Of a DNA stretch of 52,970 nucleotides, positions 27,917-35,273 are shown in pieces (the first letter of the stretch is position 1; each line of letters begins with the position of its first letter). The notes under the pieces are model-generated. The model ran no database searches. It was not told the origin of the DNA and saw only the letters and a list, made by a program, of their open reading frames with translations. This stretch comes from Acidobacteria bacterium 13_2_20CM_2_57_6. Lineage in GTDB: Bacteria; Acidobacteriota; Terriglobia; Acidiferrales; UBA7541. Location of the stretch: the NCBI GenBank assembly GCA_001917435.1, contig MNEA01000155.1, positions 1-52,970 of the forward strand, given 5' to 3'. Made by a program: the position numbers and the translations under genes.

Positions 27917-28953
27917 CGCGCGGCGAGTTCACCCTTGCCGGCGCGCTTCAAAATCACTCGCGCCATGGCCGACAAGCACTGGTCATTTTCTTCCGCCGTT
28001 CCCACCGAGATCCGGATCGCTTCCGGAAATCCCTTCGCCTCGCTCGGCACGGGCCGGAATCCCAACTTCGCCAATCCCTCGCTCAACCGCTTCCTCTCGG
28101 CTGCATTCGTCTCGATGCACCGCGTCACGTGCTCTTTGTCATCCAGCGCTGCAAGTGCGGCGGCTTGCGCAACTCCCGAAGTATTGAACGGCGTCCGTAA
28201 CTTGTTCATCGCGGCAAGCAGCTCGGGCCGCCCGATGGCGTAGCCGATGCGCAATCCCGCCAATCCATAGACTTTTGAAAACGTCCGCAAAATCAGCAGA
28301 TTCTTTCTCTGCCGATACGCTTCCACCGAATCTCGCAAGCCCATGCTCACCGCGTAGTGAATGTACGCCTCATCGAGCACCACCAGCACGCCGTCCGGCA
28401 CCGCCGCCAGAAATTCGTCAAAGTCTTCGCGCCCAAACGCGCTGCCTGTCGGATTGTTCGGATTCGCCAGGTAAATCACACCCGTTTTTGGCGTGATGGT
28501 CTTCGCCATGGCCTTCAAGTCAAACGCAAACTCCCGCAGCGGCACGCGCACCAGCTCTGCGCCGCTTGCGCGAATCGCCACAGAAAAAGGCGCGTACGTT
28601 CCTTCCAATGTCAGCCCTTGCCCTCCCGCGCGCAACAGCACACGCGCCGCCAGATCAATCAACTCGCTCGATCCCAGCCCGATGAAAATTTCATCCGCCG
28701 AAACTCCGTGCCGTTCTGCCAGCGTTTGCCGCAGCGTGTGTGTCCCGCCATCGGGATATCGGTTCGCATCCGCCAGCACCGCCTTCGCGGCGGCAATCCC
28801 TTTCGGCGAGGGCCCCAGCGGATTCTCATTCGATGCGAGCTTTACCGCATGAATCTTCAGCTCGCGCTCGACTTCTTCAATCGGTTTTCCCGGAACGTAG
28901 ACGGGCAGCCCGCGGAGGTACTCCGGTATGAGGTCTTCAATCGTTCGCGTCAT
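27913..28953 (-). CDS. hisC: Histidinol-phosphate aminotransferase with an internal C-terminal deletion
   Basis: This PLP enzyme converts imidazole-acetol phosphate to histidinol phosphate. Visible family blocks are KLASNENPLGPSP (about 38-50), YLANPNNPTGS (about 161), VVLDEAYIHY (about 191), the PLP lysine in RTFSKVYGLAGLRIGY (Lys near 227) and the substrate-binding Arg in AIRISVGT. However, PSEA (about 303-306) runs directly into KGFPEAIRISVG. In other HisC proteins about 30 residues stand between these points, including the NFxxxD strand and the GxIVRP segment. The reading frame is kept. The enzyme may be impaired, since a strand and part of the small domain are lost. No other his gene is in the window. 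Confidence 0.9.
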   Translation of the reverse strand: MTRTIEDLIPEYLRGLPVYVPGKPIEEVERELKIHAVKLASNENPLGPSPKGIAAAKAVLADANRYPDGGTHTLRQTLAERHGVSADEIFIGLGSSELIDLAARVLLRAGGQGLTLEGTYAPFSVAIRASGAELVRVPLREFAFDLKAMAKTITPKTGVIYLANPNNPTGSAFGREDFDEFLAAVPDGVLVVLDEAYIHYAVSMGLRDSVEAYRQRKNLLILRTFSKVYGLAGLRIGYAIGRPELLAAMNKLRTPFNTSGVAQAAALAALDDKEHVTRCIETNAAERKRLSEGLAKLGFRPVPSEAKGFPEAIRISVGTAEENDQCLSAMARVILKRAGKGELAAR

Positions 28954-29025
28954 CCCCTCTAGTCTACTTCCCCAAATGTTTTGCCGCCAATCCGTGGTTC
29001 ACCTGAGGTGGCTATTCTCGCACTC

Positions 29026-29751
29026 TCACAGACTCTTCAATTTCGCCACTTCCCGCACCGTGAGCGCTCGAACTTTTCCCGGCGGTACGTCCAATACCAG
29101 CGGCCCCAATTGCACGCGCTTGATTTTTTCCACCAGGAACCCCACGCGCTGAAACATCCGCCGGATCTGGCGATTCCGCCCTTCAATCAGGATCACCTCG
29201 TACCAGGGATTCGCGCCGTCTTCCACCAGTCGAATCTTCGCAGGCGAAGTTTTCACGCGCGCTCCATCTTCCAACTCAATCGTGATTCCCGCTCGCAAAC
29301 GCTCGATTGCCCGCTTGTCCGGCTTTCCGCTGATTTTCACGAGATACGTTTTCGGCACGTGCGAGCCGGCCTTCATCAGTTTCTGCGCCAGCGCGCCGTC
29401 GTTGGTCATCAGCAGCAATCCTTCGCTCGCATAATCCAGCCGCCCTACCGGATACACGCGCTCCGGACATTTCTTCAGAAACTCCATCACCGTCGGCCGC
29501 CCTTCGGGATCACTCACCGTGGTCACGTAGCCTTGCGGCTTGTTCAGCAGAAAATACAGCAGGCGTTCGCGGCTTTTCAGCGGTTTGCCGTCCACGCAAA
29601 TCACGTCGCGCCCGGGATCAGCTTTCGTGCCCTGTTCCACCACCACTTTTCCGTTGAGAGTCACTCGCCCCGATGCAATAATCTCTTCGGCCTTGCGCCG
29701 TGACGCAATCCCGCAAGCCGCCATGATTTTCTGCAGTCGTTCGGAAGCCAT
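29026..29751 (-). CDS. RluB/RsuA-family pseudouridine synthase
   Basis: The 241-residue protein has an N-terminal S4 RNA-binding domain (ERLQKIMAACGIASRRKAEE, about 4-23) and a catalytic domain with LLNKPQGYVTT (about 68), the catalytic motif GRLDYASEGLLLMTNDG (about 97-113, Asp intact), KTYLVKISG and EGRNRQIRRMF (about 190-200). It isomerises a uridine in rRNA to pseudouridine; by resemblance to RluB the target is probably in 23S rRNA. It is a paralogue of the synthase encoded about 1 kb upstream, which lacks the catalytic Asp. It sits 73 bases upstream of hisC. Confidence 0.93.
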   Translation of the reverse strand: MASERLQKIMAACGIASRRKAEEIIASGRVTLNGKVVVEQGTKADPGRDVICVDGKPLKSRERLLYFLLNKPQGYVTTVSDPEGRPTVMEFLKKCPERVYPVGRLDYASEGLLLMTNDGALAQKLMKAGSHVPKTYLVKISGKPDKRAIERLRAGITIELEDGARVKTSPAKIRLVEDGANPWYEVILIEGRNRQIRRMFQRVGFLVEKIKRVQLGPLVLDVPPGKVRALTVREVAKLKSL

Positions 29752-29766
29752 CCTGGAGAGCCAACA

Positions 29767-30087
29767 CTAACCGGCAGTCTGCGCCGCCTTGGCGATATCC
29801 TCGCCGGCCACGAGAAAAAACTCATTTCTGGCGCCGGCGATGCGTTTTTGCCGGTACGGCCGGTACTCTTCGCTTTCATAGAAAGCCACTGCGGCCTCCT
29901 TGGAAGGCCATTCGACGATCACGAAAATTCCAGTGGGCTTTCGCTCGCCTTCGATTCTCTCCACCTTTGGCGTGCGCGAAAGGTACTTGCCGCCACGCCG
30001 CTCAACCATCCCGGTCGCATTCTTGATGTACTCCGGGACCCAGCTTTGATCCGTTATCTCGATTTCTGCGATCAGGTAATACTTCAT
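29767..30087 (-). CDS. DUF1330 domain protein
   Basis: The 106-residue protein resembles the DUF1330 ferredoxin-like (dimeric alpha/beta barrel) family: YYLIAEIEITDQSWVPEYIK at the start, then FVIVEWPSKEAAVAFYESEEYRPYRQKR (about 55-82) and NEFFLVAG. Function is unknown in the family; a role in small-molecule oxidation or isomerisation is often guessed but not shown. A GGAG site precedes the ATG. It lies between the two pseudouridine synthase genes, close to the downstream one (15-base gap). Confidence 0.82.
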   Translation of the reverse strand: MKYYLIAEIEITDQSWVPEYIKNATGMVERRGGKYLSRTPKVERIEGERKPTGIFVIVEWPSKEAAVAFYESEEYRPYRQKRIAGARNEFFLVAGEDIAKAAQTAG

Positions 30088-30170
30088 GTCAGATCTCCTG
30101 CCCGGTTGTAGTGGCCGGTTTTTCGCGTTGTCGGCGTTCCGGTTCCTAGCGGAAAGACCGGTGCTTTCTT

Positions 30171-30200
30171 TTTCTTCTCTGCGCCCTCTGCGTTAAATCC
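30171..30200 (-). repeat. CTCTGCG-type dispersed repeat, copy 2
   Basis: Contains TTCTCTGCGCCCTCTGCGTT followed by AAATCC. On the minus strand it overlaps the last codons of the adjacent pseudouridine synthase and supplies its TAA stop (30193-30195). Confidence 0.55.
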
Positions 30201-30957
30201 CTTTCTTCTCTTTCTTCATCTCGACTCTCTTCGTTTCCTTCCGTCCCTCAAACTTCCGCAATTTCTCCGCCTCCTTCTGTTCGATCAACCGGTATCTCCC
30301 CCGCGGTATTCCTTCCACCGTCAAAGGCCCCAATCCGATGCGCTTCAACTTTTCCAGCGGATGTTTTTCCTTGAACAACACGCGCCGAAGCTCTTCCTTC
30401 TTTGTATCCCGCATGCGCGCTTCGTACCAATAATTCGCCGCCCGCCCGCGCGTCGCGTCTGGCTGCCGCACCGTTCGCATCTTCACGCCAGTCTCTTTTC
30501 CCAAGCGCTCCAGGTCCGCCAGCGTCAGCATTCCTTTCACCTTCACCTGATAGACTTGTTCCAGTTGTGCCCACTTGTCCAGCATTTCCGCCGCCAGGTC
30601 GCCGTCATTCGTCAAAAACACCAGCCCCGACGCCGCATACTCCAAATTCCCCACCGGGAACACGCGCTCCGGCAATCCGCGCAAACAATTTCGCAGCGTC
30701 TTCCGCCCTTCCGGGTCCGCCATCGCCGACACCACTTCCGGCGGCTTGTTCAGCACAATGTAAACGCGCCGCCCTGCGTTCGTCTCGACAACCTTTCCCG
30801 CCGCCTCGATGCGGTCCTTCGCCGCATCCGCCTTCGTCCCCAGCTCCCGCACCACGCGCCCATTCACGCGCACCTGTCCGCTGGCAATCAACAGCTCCGC
30901 ATGCCGCCGCGAAGCAATCCCCGCCCGCGCAATTATTTTTTGTAGTCTCTCTTGCAT
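30193..30957 (-). CDS. Pseudouridine synthase-like protein lacking the catalytic aspartate
   Basis: From the ATG at 30957 the protein has 254 residues with an S4 domain (MQERLQKIIARAGIASRRHA) and an RsuA/RluB-type catalytic fold (VLNKPPEVVSAMADPEG). At the active site the family motif GRLDY reads GNLEY (about residue 105): Arg is replaced by Asn and the catalytic Asp by Glu. The later EKHPLEKLKRIGLGPL segment is kept but the usual RNRQIRRMF block is altered (KKEELRRVLF). The C-terminus is Lys-rich. An upstream ATG at 30999 lies inside a palindromic repeat and is unlikely as start. It may be a rRNA-binding protein without isomerase activity, or an unusual enzyme. Confidence 0.85.
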   Translation of the reverse strand: MQERLQKIIARAGIASRRHAELLIASGQVRVNGRVVRELGTKADAAKDRIEAAGKVVETNAGRRVYIVLNKPPEVVSAMADPEGRKTLRNCLRGLPERVFPVGNLEYAASGLVFLTNDGDLAAEMLDKWAQLEQVYQVKVKGMLTLADLERLGKETGVKMRTVRQPDATRGRAANYWYEARMRDTKKEELRRVLFKEKHPLEKLKRIGLGPLTVEGIPRGRYRLIEQKEAEKLRKFEGRKETKRVEMKKEKKGI

Positions 30958-30984
30958 GATTTCTTTCTTAAGGTCTTCTCTGGT

Positions 30985-31008
30985 AGGGGCGCGATACATC
31001 GTACCCCT
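30985..31008. repeat. Imperfect palindrome (AGGGGCGCGATACATCG type)
   Basis: AGGGG at 30985 pairs with CCCCT at 31008, and CGAT with ATCG inside, with two non-Watson-Crick positions between. It spans the upstream in-frame ATG (30999) of the pseudouridine synthase-like gene. A related hairpin is at 38407-38432. Confidence 0.5.
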
Positions 31009-31087
31009 CTGTCGGTTGGCTGTGACCTTAACTTCTTATCGCCGCTGCCCGCGATCTGCATGACGTTGCGCGGCTGTCCTTATTTTC

Positions 31088-31131
31088 TCTTCTCTGCGAG
31101 TCTCTGTATCCTCTGCGTCTCCGCGTTGTCC
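31088..31131 (-). repeat. CTCTGCG-type dispersed repeat, copy 3
   Basis: Contains TCTCTGCGAG, TCTCTGTATC and CCTCTGCGTCTCCGCGTT. It lies in the gap between the pseudouridine synthase-like gene and scpB. Confidence 0.55.
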
Positions 31132-31150
31132 TTTTCCTTCTCTTCGGCCC

Positions 31151-31885
31151 TTATTCCCCGGCCATCGCGGACTTCGCCGATTTGTTGTCTCCTGCCTCCG
31201 GCATCCCCTCATTATTCGCCGCTGTCTCCTCCAGCAATTCTTCCCGCGCTTCCATCTCCGCACTCGCCTCGTTCTTCGTAGATGGTGCTCCGATATTTGC
31301 CTCGTTCGTTGCCGCTTCATCTGCCGGCGCAAGTCCTTCATCGCTCCCCAGCGCTTCCCGCGCCAGCGCCTCAAACTCCTTCAAGCTCGGCAACTCTTCC
31401 AGATCGCTCAACCCAAACCGCATCAAAAACTCTCTCGACGTCTTGTACAAAATAGGCCGCCCGATCACTTCCTTCCGCCCCGCCGTGGTAATCAAGTGCT
31501 TGTCCAGCAGCGTGCTGATCACTCCCGAAGTATTCACCCCGCGAATTTCGGAAATCTCCGGCGCCGTCACCGGCTGCTTGTAGGCAATCACCGCCAGCGT
31601 TTCCAGCGCCGGCATCGACAACCTTAGTGGTGGCCGCAAGCTCTTGATGAACCGCCGCACCACGTCATGCTGCTGCGGCTTGGTATAAAGTTTGTACCCG
31701 CCCGCCACCGCGCGAATCTCGATCCCGCGCTCTTCGCCTGCGTAGCTCGCCACCAGCTCATTGAGGGACGCCTGCACCGCCAGCTTTTCTTCGCCCAGCG
31801 CTTTCGCCAGTTGCTCGATCGTCGCCGGCTCATCCGCTGCGTAAATGGTCGCTTCCAATGCCGCTTTTCTCTCTTCGTTAGTCAT
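31151..31885 (-). CDS. scpB: Segregation and condensation protein B
   Basis: The 244-residue protein shows the two winged-helix domains of ScpB: EERKAALEATIYAADEPATIEQLAKALG at the N-terminus, then GYKLYTKPQQHDVVRRFI and PRLRLS-type LSMPALETLAVIAYKQPVT, EISEIRGVNTSGVISTLLDK, and GRPILYKTSREFLMRFGL. With ScpA and SMC it forms the condensin-like complex that organises the chromosome. The last 60 residues are acidic and Ala-rich, longer than in B. subtilis. It lies downstream of scpA on the same strand, separated by about 240 bases of repeat-bearing sequence. Confidence 0.95.
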   Translation of the reverse strand: MTNEERKAALEATIYAADEPATIEQLAKALGEEKLAVQASLNELVASYAGEERGIEIRAVAGGYKLYTKPQQHDVVRRFIKSLRPPLRLSMPALETLAVIAYKQPVTAPEISEIRGVNTSGVISTLLDKHLITTAGRKEVIGRPILYKTSREFLMRFGLSDLEELPSLKEFEALAREALGSDEGLAPADEAATNEANIGAPSTKNEASAEMEAREELLEETAANNEGMPEAGDNKSAKSAMAGE

Positions 31886-31916
31886 AGTAATCTGAATCCC
31901 TCGCGCAGCCTTTCGA

Positions 31917-32021
31917 TTGTCATCCTGAGGCTATCCGACAAGGATAGCCTCAGGATCTCAACACTAACTTCAATCGATGTGCCGCATCCGTGGAGATCCT
32001 TCGCTTCGCTCCGGATGACAA
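31917..32021. repeat. Composite nested inverted repeat (REP-like) between scpB and scpA
   Basis: The outer arms TTGTCATCC (31917-31925) and GGATGACAA (32013-32021) are exact inverse complements. Inside lies a perfect 13-base stem CCTGAGGCTATCC/GGATAGCCTCAGG (31924-31936/31942-31954) around GACAA, and a further pair GGATCTC (31953-31959)/GAGATCC (31993-31999). The design and position resemble mobile REP/MITE-type intergenic elements. No protein is encoded. Confidence 0.75.
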
Positions 32022-32036
32022 CTTTTCCCGCACTAC

Positions 32037-32083
32037 TTTTCTTCTCTGCGAATCCCCTGCGTTCTCTGCGTCTCTGCGTTATC
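32037..32083 (-). repeat. CTCTGCG-type dispersed repeat, copy 4
   Basis: Contains TTCTCTGCGAATCC, GCGTTCTCTGCG and TCTCTGCGTTATC in tandem, the richest copy in the window. It directly follows the composite inverted repeat upstream of the scpA 3' end. Confidence 0.6.
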
Positions 32084-32126
32084 TTTTTTCTTTCCTTTGA
32101 CTTTCAGCTGTCGACTCGCAACTTCT

Positions 32127-32984
32127 TTACCGATACTCCTCATCAATCTGCTTGATCCCGCCGCTCTCATCAAACACCAAATCAAACATCTTGTGCTTCC
32201 TTACCAAAATATCTCCAAACTGTTTTTCCTGTACCAGCCCCACCGCCTGCAGTTTCACCATTTCCAGCACTGCCAGAAACGCCACAATCATCGCGTGCCG
32301 CGACGGGCACGCCTCAAAAAAGTGGATCAAATTAACGGAGTTGTCCGCGCTCGCAATAATCTGCGTTCGCAACGCCGCGATCATTTGTGCCACGGTGAAC
32401 TGTTCGTGCCGCAGCTCGATGCGCGAAACTTCCTTGCGCCGCTCCAGCACTTGCTGGAAAACTTTCACTAAATCCACAAGCGAAACGATCAATTCGCCTT
32501 CGGTTCCTTCGTCGTTGTACAGCGATTTGTCCGGCTTCGACCACACGTTCTCTTCAATCTGCTGCTTCTGGTAAAGAAGCTGTGCTGCGTTTTTGAATTT
32601 TTCGTGTTCTACCAAGCGTTGCACCAGTTCCGCGCGCGGGTCCGCCGCCTGCTCGTCTGCGCTCGCCAGCGGATCCGGCGGCAATAGCATCTTGCTCTTG
32701 ATGTAAATCAGCGTCGCCGCCATATAAATAAATTCCGCGGACACATCCACGTCCAATTCTTCGAGCTTGTGCAAATAATCTAAATATTGCGAAGTGATTT
32801 TCGAAATCTTGATGTCATGAATGCTCATCTTCTGCTGTCTGATGAGGTCTAATAACAAATCGAGCGGGCCCTCATATATTGGGATGTGGATTTTGTAGGC
32901 CGTTTTCGGCGCAGTTCTCTCCACTCGGTCCTCACCGCGTGTTTCCGCGTCATTCCCCGTCATCTTGTTTCCCGGCGTCGCCAT
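32127..32984 (-). CDS. scpA: Segregation and condensation protein A
   Basis: The 285-residue kleisin has the diagnostic N-terminal block YEGPLDLLLDLIRQQKMSIHDIKIS (about 38-62), ITSQYLDYLHKL and AEFIYMAATLIYIKSKMLLP (about 82-101), and the C-terminal winged-helix block FLAVLEMVKLQAVGLVQE. It bridges SMC heads and binds ScpB. About 28 extra N-terminal residues are charged and probably disordered. A GAAGGGA site precedes the ATG. It follows trpS on the same strand, a gene order also seen in other bacteria. Confidence 0.95.
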   Translation of the reverse strand: MATPGNKMTGNDAETRGEDRVERTAPKTAYKIHIPIYEGPLDLLLDLIRQQKMSIHDIKISKITSQYLDYLHKLEELDVDVSAEFIYMAATLIYIKSKMLLPPDPLASADEQAADPRAELVQRLVEHEKFKNAAQLLYQKQQIEENVWSKPDKSLYNDEGTEGELIVSLVDLVKVFQQVLERRKEVSRIELRHEQFTVAQMIAALRTQIIASADNSVNLIHFFEACPSRHAMIVAFLAVLEMVKLQAVGLVQEKQFGDILVRKHKMFDLVFDESGGIKQIDEEYR

Positions 32985-33007
32985 TCGTTCCCTTCTCGCT
33001 TTTGTAG

Positions 33008-33029
33008 GGCCCGCCTTCTGAGGCGGGCC
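33008..33029. repeat. Short perfect hairpin GGCCCGCC-TTCTGA-GGCGGGCC
   Basis: An 8-base perfect stem with a 6-base loop lies between trpS and scpA, immediately beside a CTCTGCG-type repeat. It lacks a following T-tract on either strand, so it is not a typical intrinsic terminator. Confidence 0.55.
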
Positions 33030-33031
33030 GC

Positions 33032-33068
33032 TCTTGTCTGCGTCCTCTGTGAGCTCTGTGTTGAGATG
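33032..33068 (-). repeat. CTCTGCG-type dispersed repeat, copy 5
   Basis: Contains GTCTGCGTCCTCTGTGAG and CTCTGTGTTGAG. It occupies the gap between trpS and scpA, next to the short hairpin at 33008. Confidence 0.5.
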
Positions 33069-33088
33069 CGGTTCTTAATCTTTGCGCT

Positions 33089-34390
33089 TCACTCGCCGCT
33101 GGCTGCTTGCTTCCCGCCGCAACCAATTTCTTTTCTCTTTTTCTCCCAGCCGAAAACTGCTTCTCTCACGCGCTCCATCGTTCCTTGCGCGACTTTCCGC
33201 GCCTTGTTCGAACCTTGATCCAAAAGCTCCAACACTTGCTTGGGGTTCTTTTCGTACTTCACCCGCCGCTCGCGCACTGGCGCAATCCACTTGATCAAAT
33301 TCTCGGCCATCGCGTCTTTGCATTCGATGCAGCCAATCCCCGCCGTCGTGCACCCTTGCCGCACCCAATCCAGCCGCCCCGGCTCTTCTGCCGAGAATAG
33401 TTTATGCCAGTCATACACGGGACACACGTCCGGATTTCCTGGATCGGTGCGCCGTTTGCGCGCCGGATCCGTCACCATCACTTTCGTTTTCGCACGAATG
33501 TCCGCGTCGCTCTCACTGAGAGTAATTGTATTTCCATAACTCTTCGACATCTTCCGCCCGTCCAACCCAGGTATCCTCGGTGTCTTCGTCAGCATCACGT
33601 CCGGCTCCTCCAACGGAGGGCGATACGGGAAGTATCTAGAAAGGGTTCCAAGCTTGTCATGAAGATTACTCAAACCGATTTCAGCAGCCAGTCGACGGGC
33701 AGCGCTTCTAAAGCGGGCTGCAATTCCGGGCTCAATTCTCTCCCAACCTTCCAATCCAAGGATCTTGGTTGCAACCCGCCGGTCGTCAACTTGGTCAAAG
33801 ATCGAGTAATCGACGTCCAAACCGTAGAAGATTGAGAATCTACGCACGATTTCTCGCGAAATCTCCACATGCGATACTTGATCCTCGCCGACAGGCACGA
33901 AAAGTTGTGCTCCCGGCTCGCCATAAATCACGATGTCGGCGCATTGCAGAATGGGATAGCCGAGGAAACCGTAGTTGTGCAGGTCCTTGTCCTTGACGTT
34001 TTCCAGCGCTTCTTTGTACGTGGGAACGCGCTCCAGCCAGCCGAGTGGCGTCACCATGGACAACAACAAATGCAACTCCGCGTGTTCCGGAATGACCGAC
34101 TGCTGGAAAATTACGCTCTTTGCCGGATCGAGTCCCGCCGCCAGGTAATCGATCATGATCTGCAGCGTGTTCTCCGCAATCGGGGACGTGTCCGCGTAAT
34201 CGCTCGTCAGCGCATGCCAATCCGCGATGAAGTAAAAGCAGTCATACGCAGGATCATTTTGTAAGCGCACCCAGTTTTGCAACGCGCCAAAGTAATGCCC
34301 AATGTGCAGCCTTCCTGTCGGCCGCATCCCGCTCAACACGCGGCTCTTCTTCCCTTCAGCCCCTTTTTCCAATCCCAGGCTCCTCGCCAT
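33089..34390 (-). CDS. trpS: Tryptophan--tRNA ligase with an extra internal segment
   Basis: This class I synthetase shows SGMRPTGRLHIGHYFG (HIGH motif, about 20-35), the Trp-pocket residues in ADWHALTSDY, PVGEDQVSHVEISREI (about 166-181) and the KMSKS loop in GLDGRKMSKSYGN (about 275-287). It charges tRNA-Trp in the cytosol. At 433 residues it is about 90 longer than typical bacterial TrpS, mainly because of an Arg/Ala-rich insert of about 70 residues (about 191-262, bases 33604-33820) between the ISREIVRRF helix and the strand before KMSKS. The gene start overlaps the upstream hypothetical gene's 3' end by 35 bases. Confidence 0.95.
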   Translation of the reverse strand: MARSLGLEKGAEGKKSRVLSGMRPTGRLHIGHYFGALQNWVRLQNDPAYDCFYFIADWHALTSDYADTSPIAENTLQIMIDYLAAGLDPAKSVIFQQSVIPEHAELHLLLSMVTPLGWLERVPTYKEALENVKDKDLHNYGFLGYPILQCADIVIYGEPGAQLFVPVGEDQVSHVEISREIVRRFSIFYGLDVDYSIFDQVDDRRVATKILGLEGWERIEPGIAARFRSAARRLAAEIGLSNLHDKLGTLSRYFPYRPPLEEPDVMLTKTPRIPGLDGRKMSKSYGNTITLSESDADIRAKTKVMVTDPARKRRTDPGNPDVCPVYDWHKLFSAEEPGRLDWVRQGCTTAGIGCIECKDAMAENLIKWIAPVRERRVKYEKNPKQVLELLDQGSNKARKVAQGTMERVREAVFGWEKKRKEIGCGGKQAASGE

Positions 34391-34772
34391 CGTCGTTTTT
34401 GTTTCTATCCTTCATCTCTGCATCAAATCGTTCTTCGAGGCTTTGTACGAACTTGAACCGTTTGATCGCTTGTTCGCCCGTGGATTCAATCGGTCCTCGG
34501 TTAAGCATCGCCACAACGACCTTGCTCCAGTCGGCGTGTGGGTCATCCAATGCCGCATAGACTTCGCTGGAAACCTGGTCGGCATCACTGATTGGCTGAA
34601 TCACTGTCTTCAATGCCACTTCGGTAGCTTCCAGTAGTCGGGCATACTCCTGCGAGCTTCGCTTCGCGAGGACATATGCCATCGCAGCCCCCTCCGCCGC
34701 TGTGAACTCAAACCGCTTCATGAGCTGCCGAACAGCGTCACGAGCTTCCGCGTCCCCAACCATAGAGCTCAT
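34356..34772 (-). CDS. Hypothetical protein, mostly helical (138 aa)
   Basis: I do not recognise this protein. The ATG at 34772 has a good GGAGGG site and overlaps the stop of the upstream VOC gene by 4 bases (ATGA), which supports a real, coupled gene. The sequence is charged and mostly helical (RDAVRQLMKRFEFTAAEGAAM, then AKRSSQEYARLLEATEVALK), with no signal peptide or membrane segment and an acidic, basic-mixed tail (MKDRNKNDDGEE). The 3' end overlaps the trpS start by 35 bases. Confidence 0.65.
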   Translation of the reverse strand: MSSMVGDAEARDAVRQLMKRFEFTAAEGAAMAYVLAKRSSQEYARLLEATEVALKTVIQPISDADQVSSEVYAALDDPHADWSKVVVAMLNRGPIESTGEQAIKRFKFVQSLEERFDAEMKDRNKNDDGEEPGIGKRG

Positions 34773-35125
34773 TTCCCTCCAAGTTCCAGGGCGGTGGGAT
34801 GCTTCGGCTGATAGAGGCCAATCTCCCCTCCACCGGGCAGTTTCATCTTCGTAATCGAACCCCATCGCGCTTCCTCAACCTTTGAGCACGTCACACCCTT
34901 CTTACCGAGTGAAGCCATCTCCGCTTTCAAGCTATCGCACATGAAATAGAGTTCATGTGGGCCATTCTCATTGGCCGGGTGGAATGCGGCCTCACCGGGC
35001 GGCAACGCAAAGATCAGCCAGCCATGGCCTGCATCCACAGACTTGAGCCCAAGAACGTCCCGGAAGAAGGCGCGGTCCGCTTCCGCATCTTTAGTGTAAA
35101 CGATGACGTGAGCACCGCAGATCAT
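34769..35125 (-). CDS. VOC (glyoxalase/bleomycin-resistance) family protein
   Basis: This 118-residue single VOC module starts ICGAHVIVYTKDAEADRAFFRDVLGL, followed by GHGWLIFALPPGEAAFHP and HELYFMCDSLKAEMASLGKKGV, and ends KLPGGGEIGLYQPKHP. VOC proteins usually bind a metal with residues from paired modules, but the substrate cannot be inferred. The start at 35125 is fixed by an AAGGAGG site; the frame is open upstream but without family similarity. It is the first gene of a probable operon with the downstream hypothetical protein and trpS. Confidence 0.85.
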   Translation of the reverse strand: MICGAHVIVYTKDAEADRAFFRDVLGLKSVDAGHGWLIFALPPGEAAFHPANENGPHELYFMCDSLKAEMASLGKKGVTCSKVEEARWGSITKMKLPGGGEIGLYQPKHPTALELGGK

Positions 35126-35236
35126 GTGGTCCTCCTTCCCAAGGCCTCGCCAACAAAGAAAAGCACCGGTGTTCCCGGTACAAATCACCGGGACGCAAAC
35201 AACGCGGAACACCGGCCACAACGAAAAGCGACAAAC

Positions 35237-35254
35237 GCCGGGCTAAAGCCCGGC
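35237..35254. repeat. Short perfect hairpin GCCGGGCT-AA-AGCCCGGC
   Basis: An 8-base perfect stem with a 2-base loop lies between the VOC gene and the acyl-CoA dehydrogenase remnant. It is one of several small GC-rich palindromes in the window gaps. Confidence 0.6.
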
Positions 35255-35273
35255 CTCTACAAATTCGCCAAGA

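Noticed and set aside
27353..33068. CRISPR-like array formed by the CTCTGCG repeats
   Set aside because: The copies are far apart, degenerate and lack regular spacers; no cas gene is present.
34773..34865. Upstream start for the hypothetical gene between the VOC gene and trpS
   Set aside because: It would overlap the VOC gene by about 97 bases; the ATG at 34772 has a ribosome-binding site and a 4-base overlap instead.
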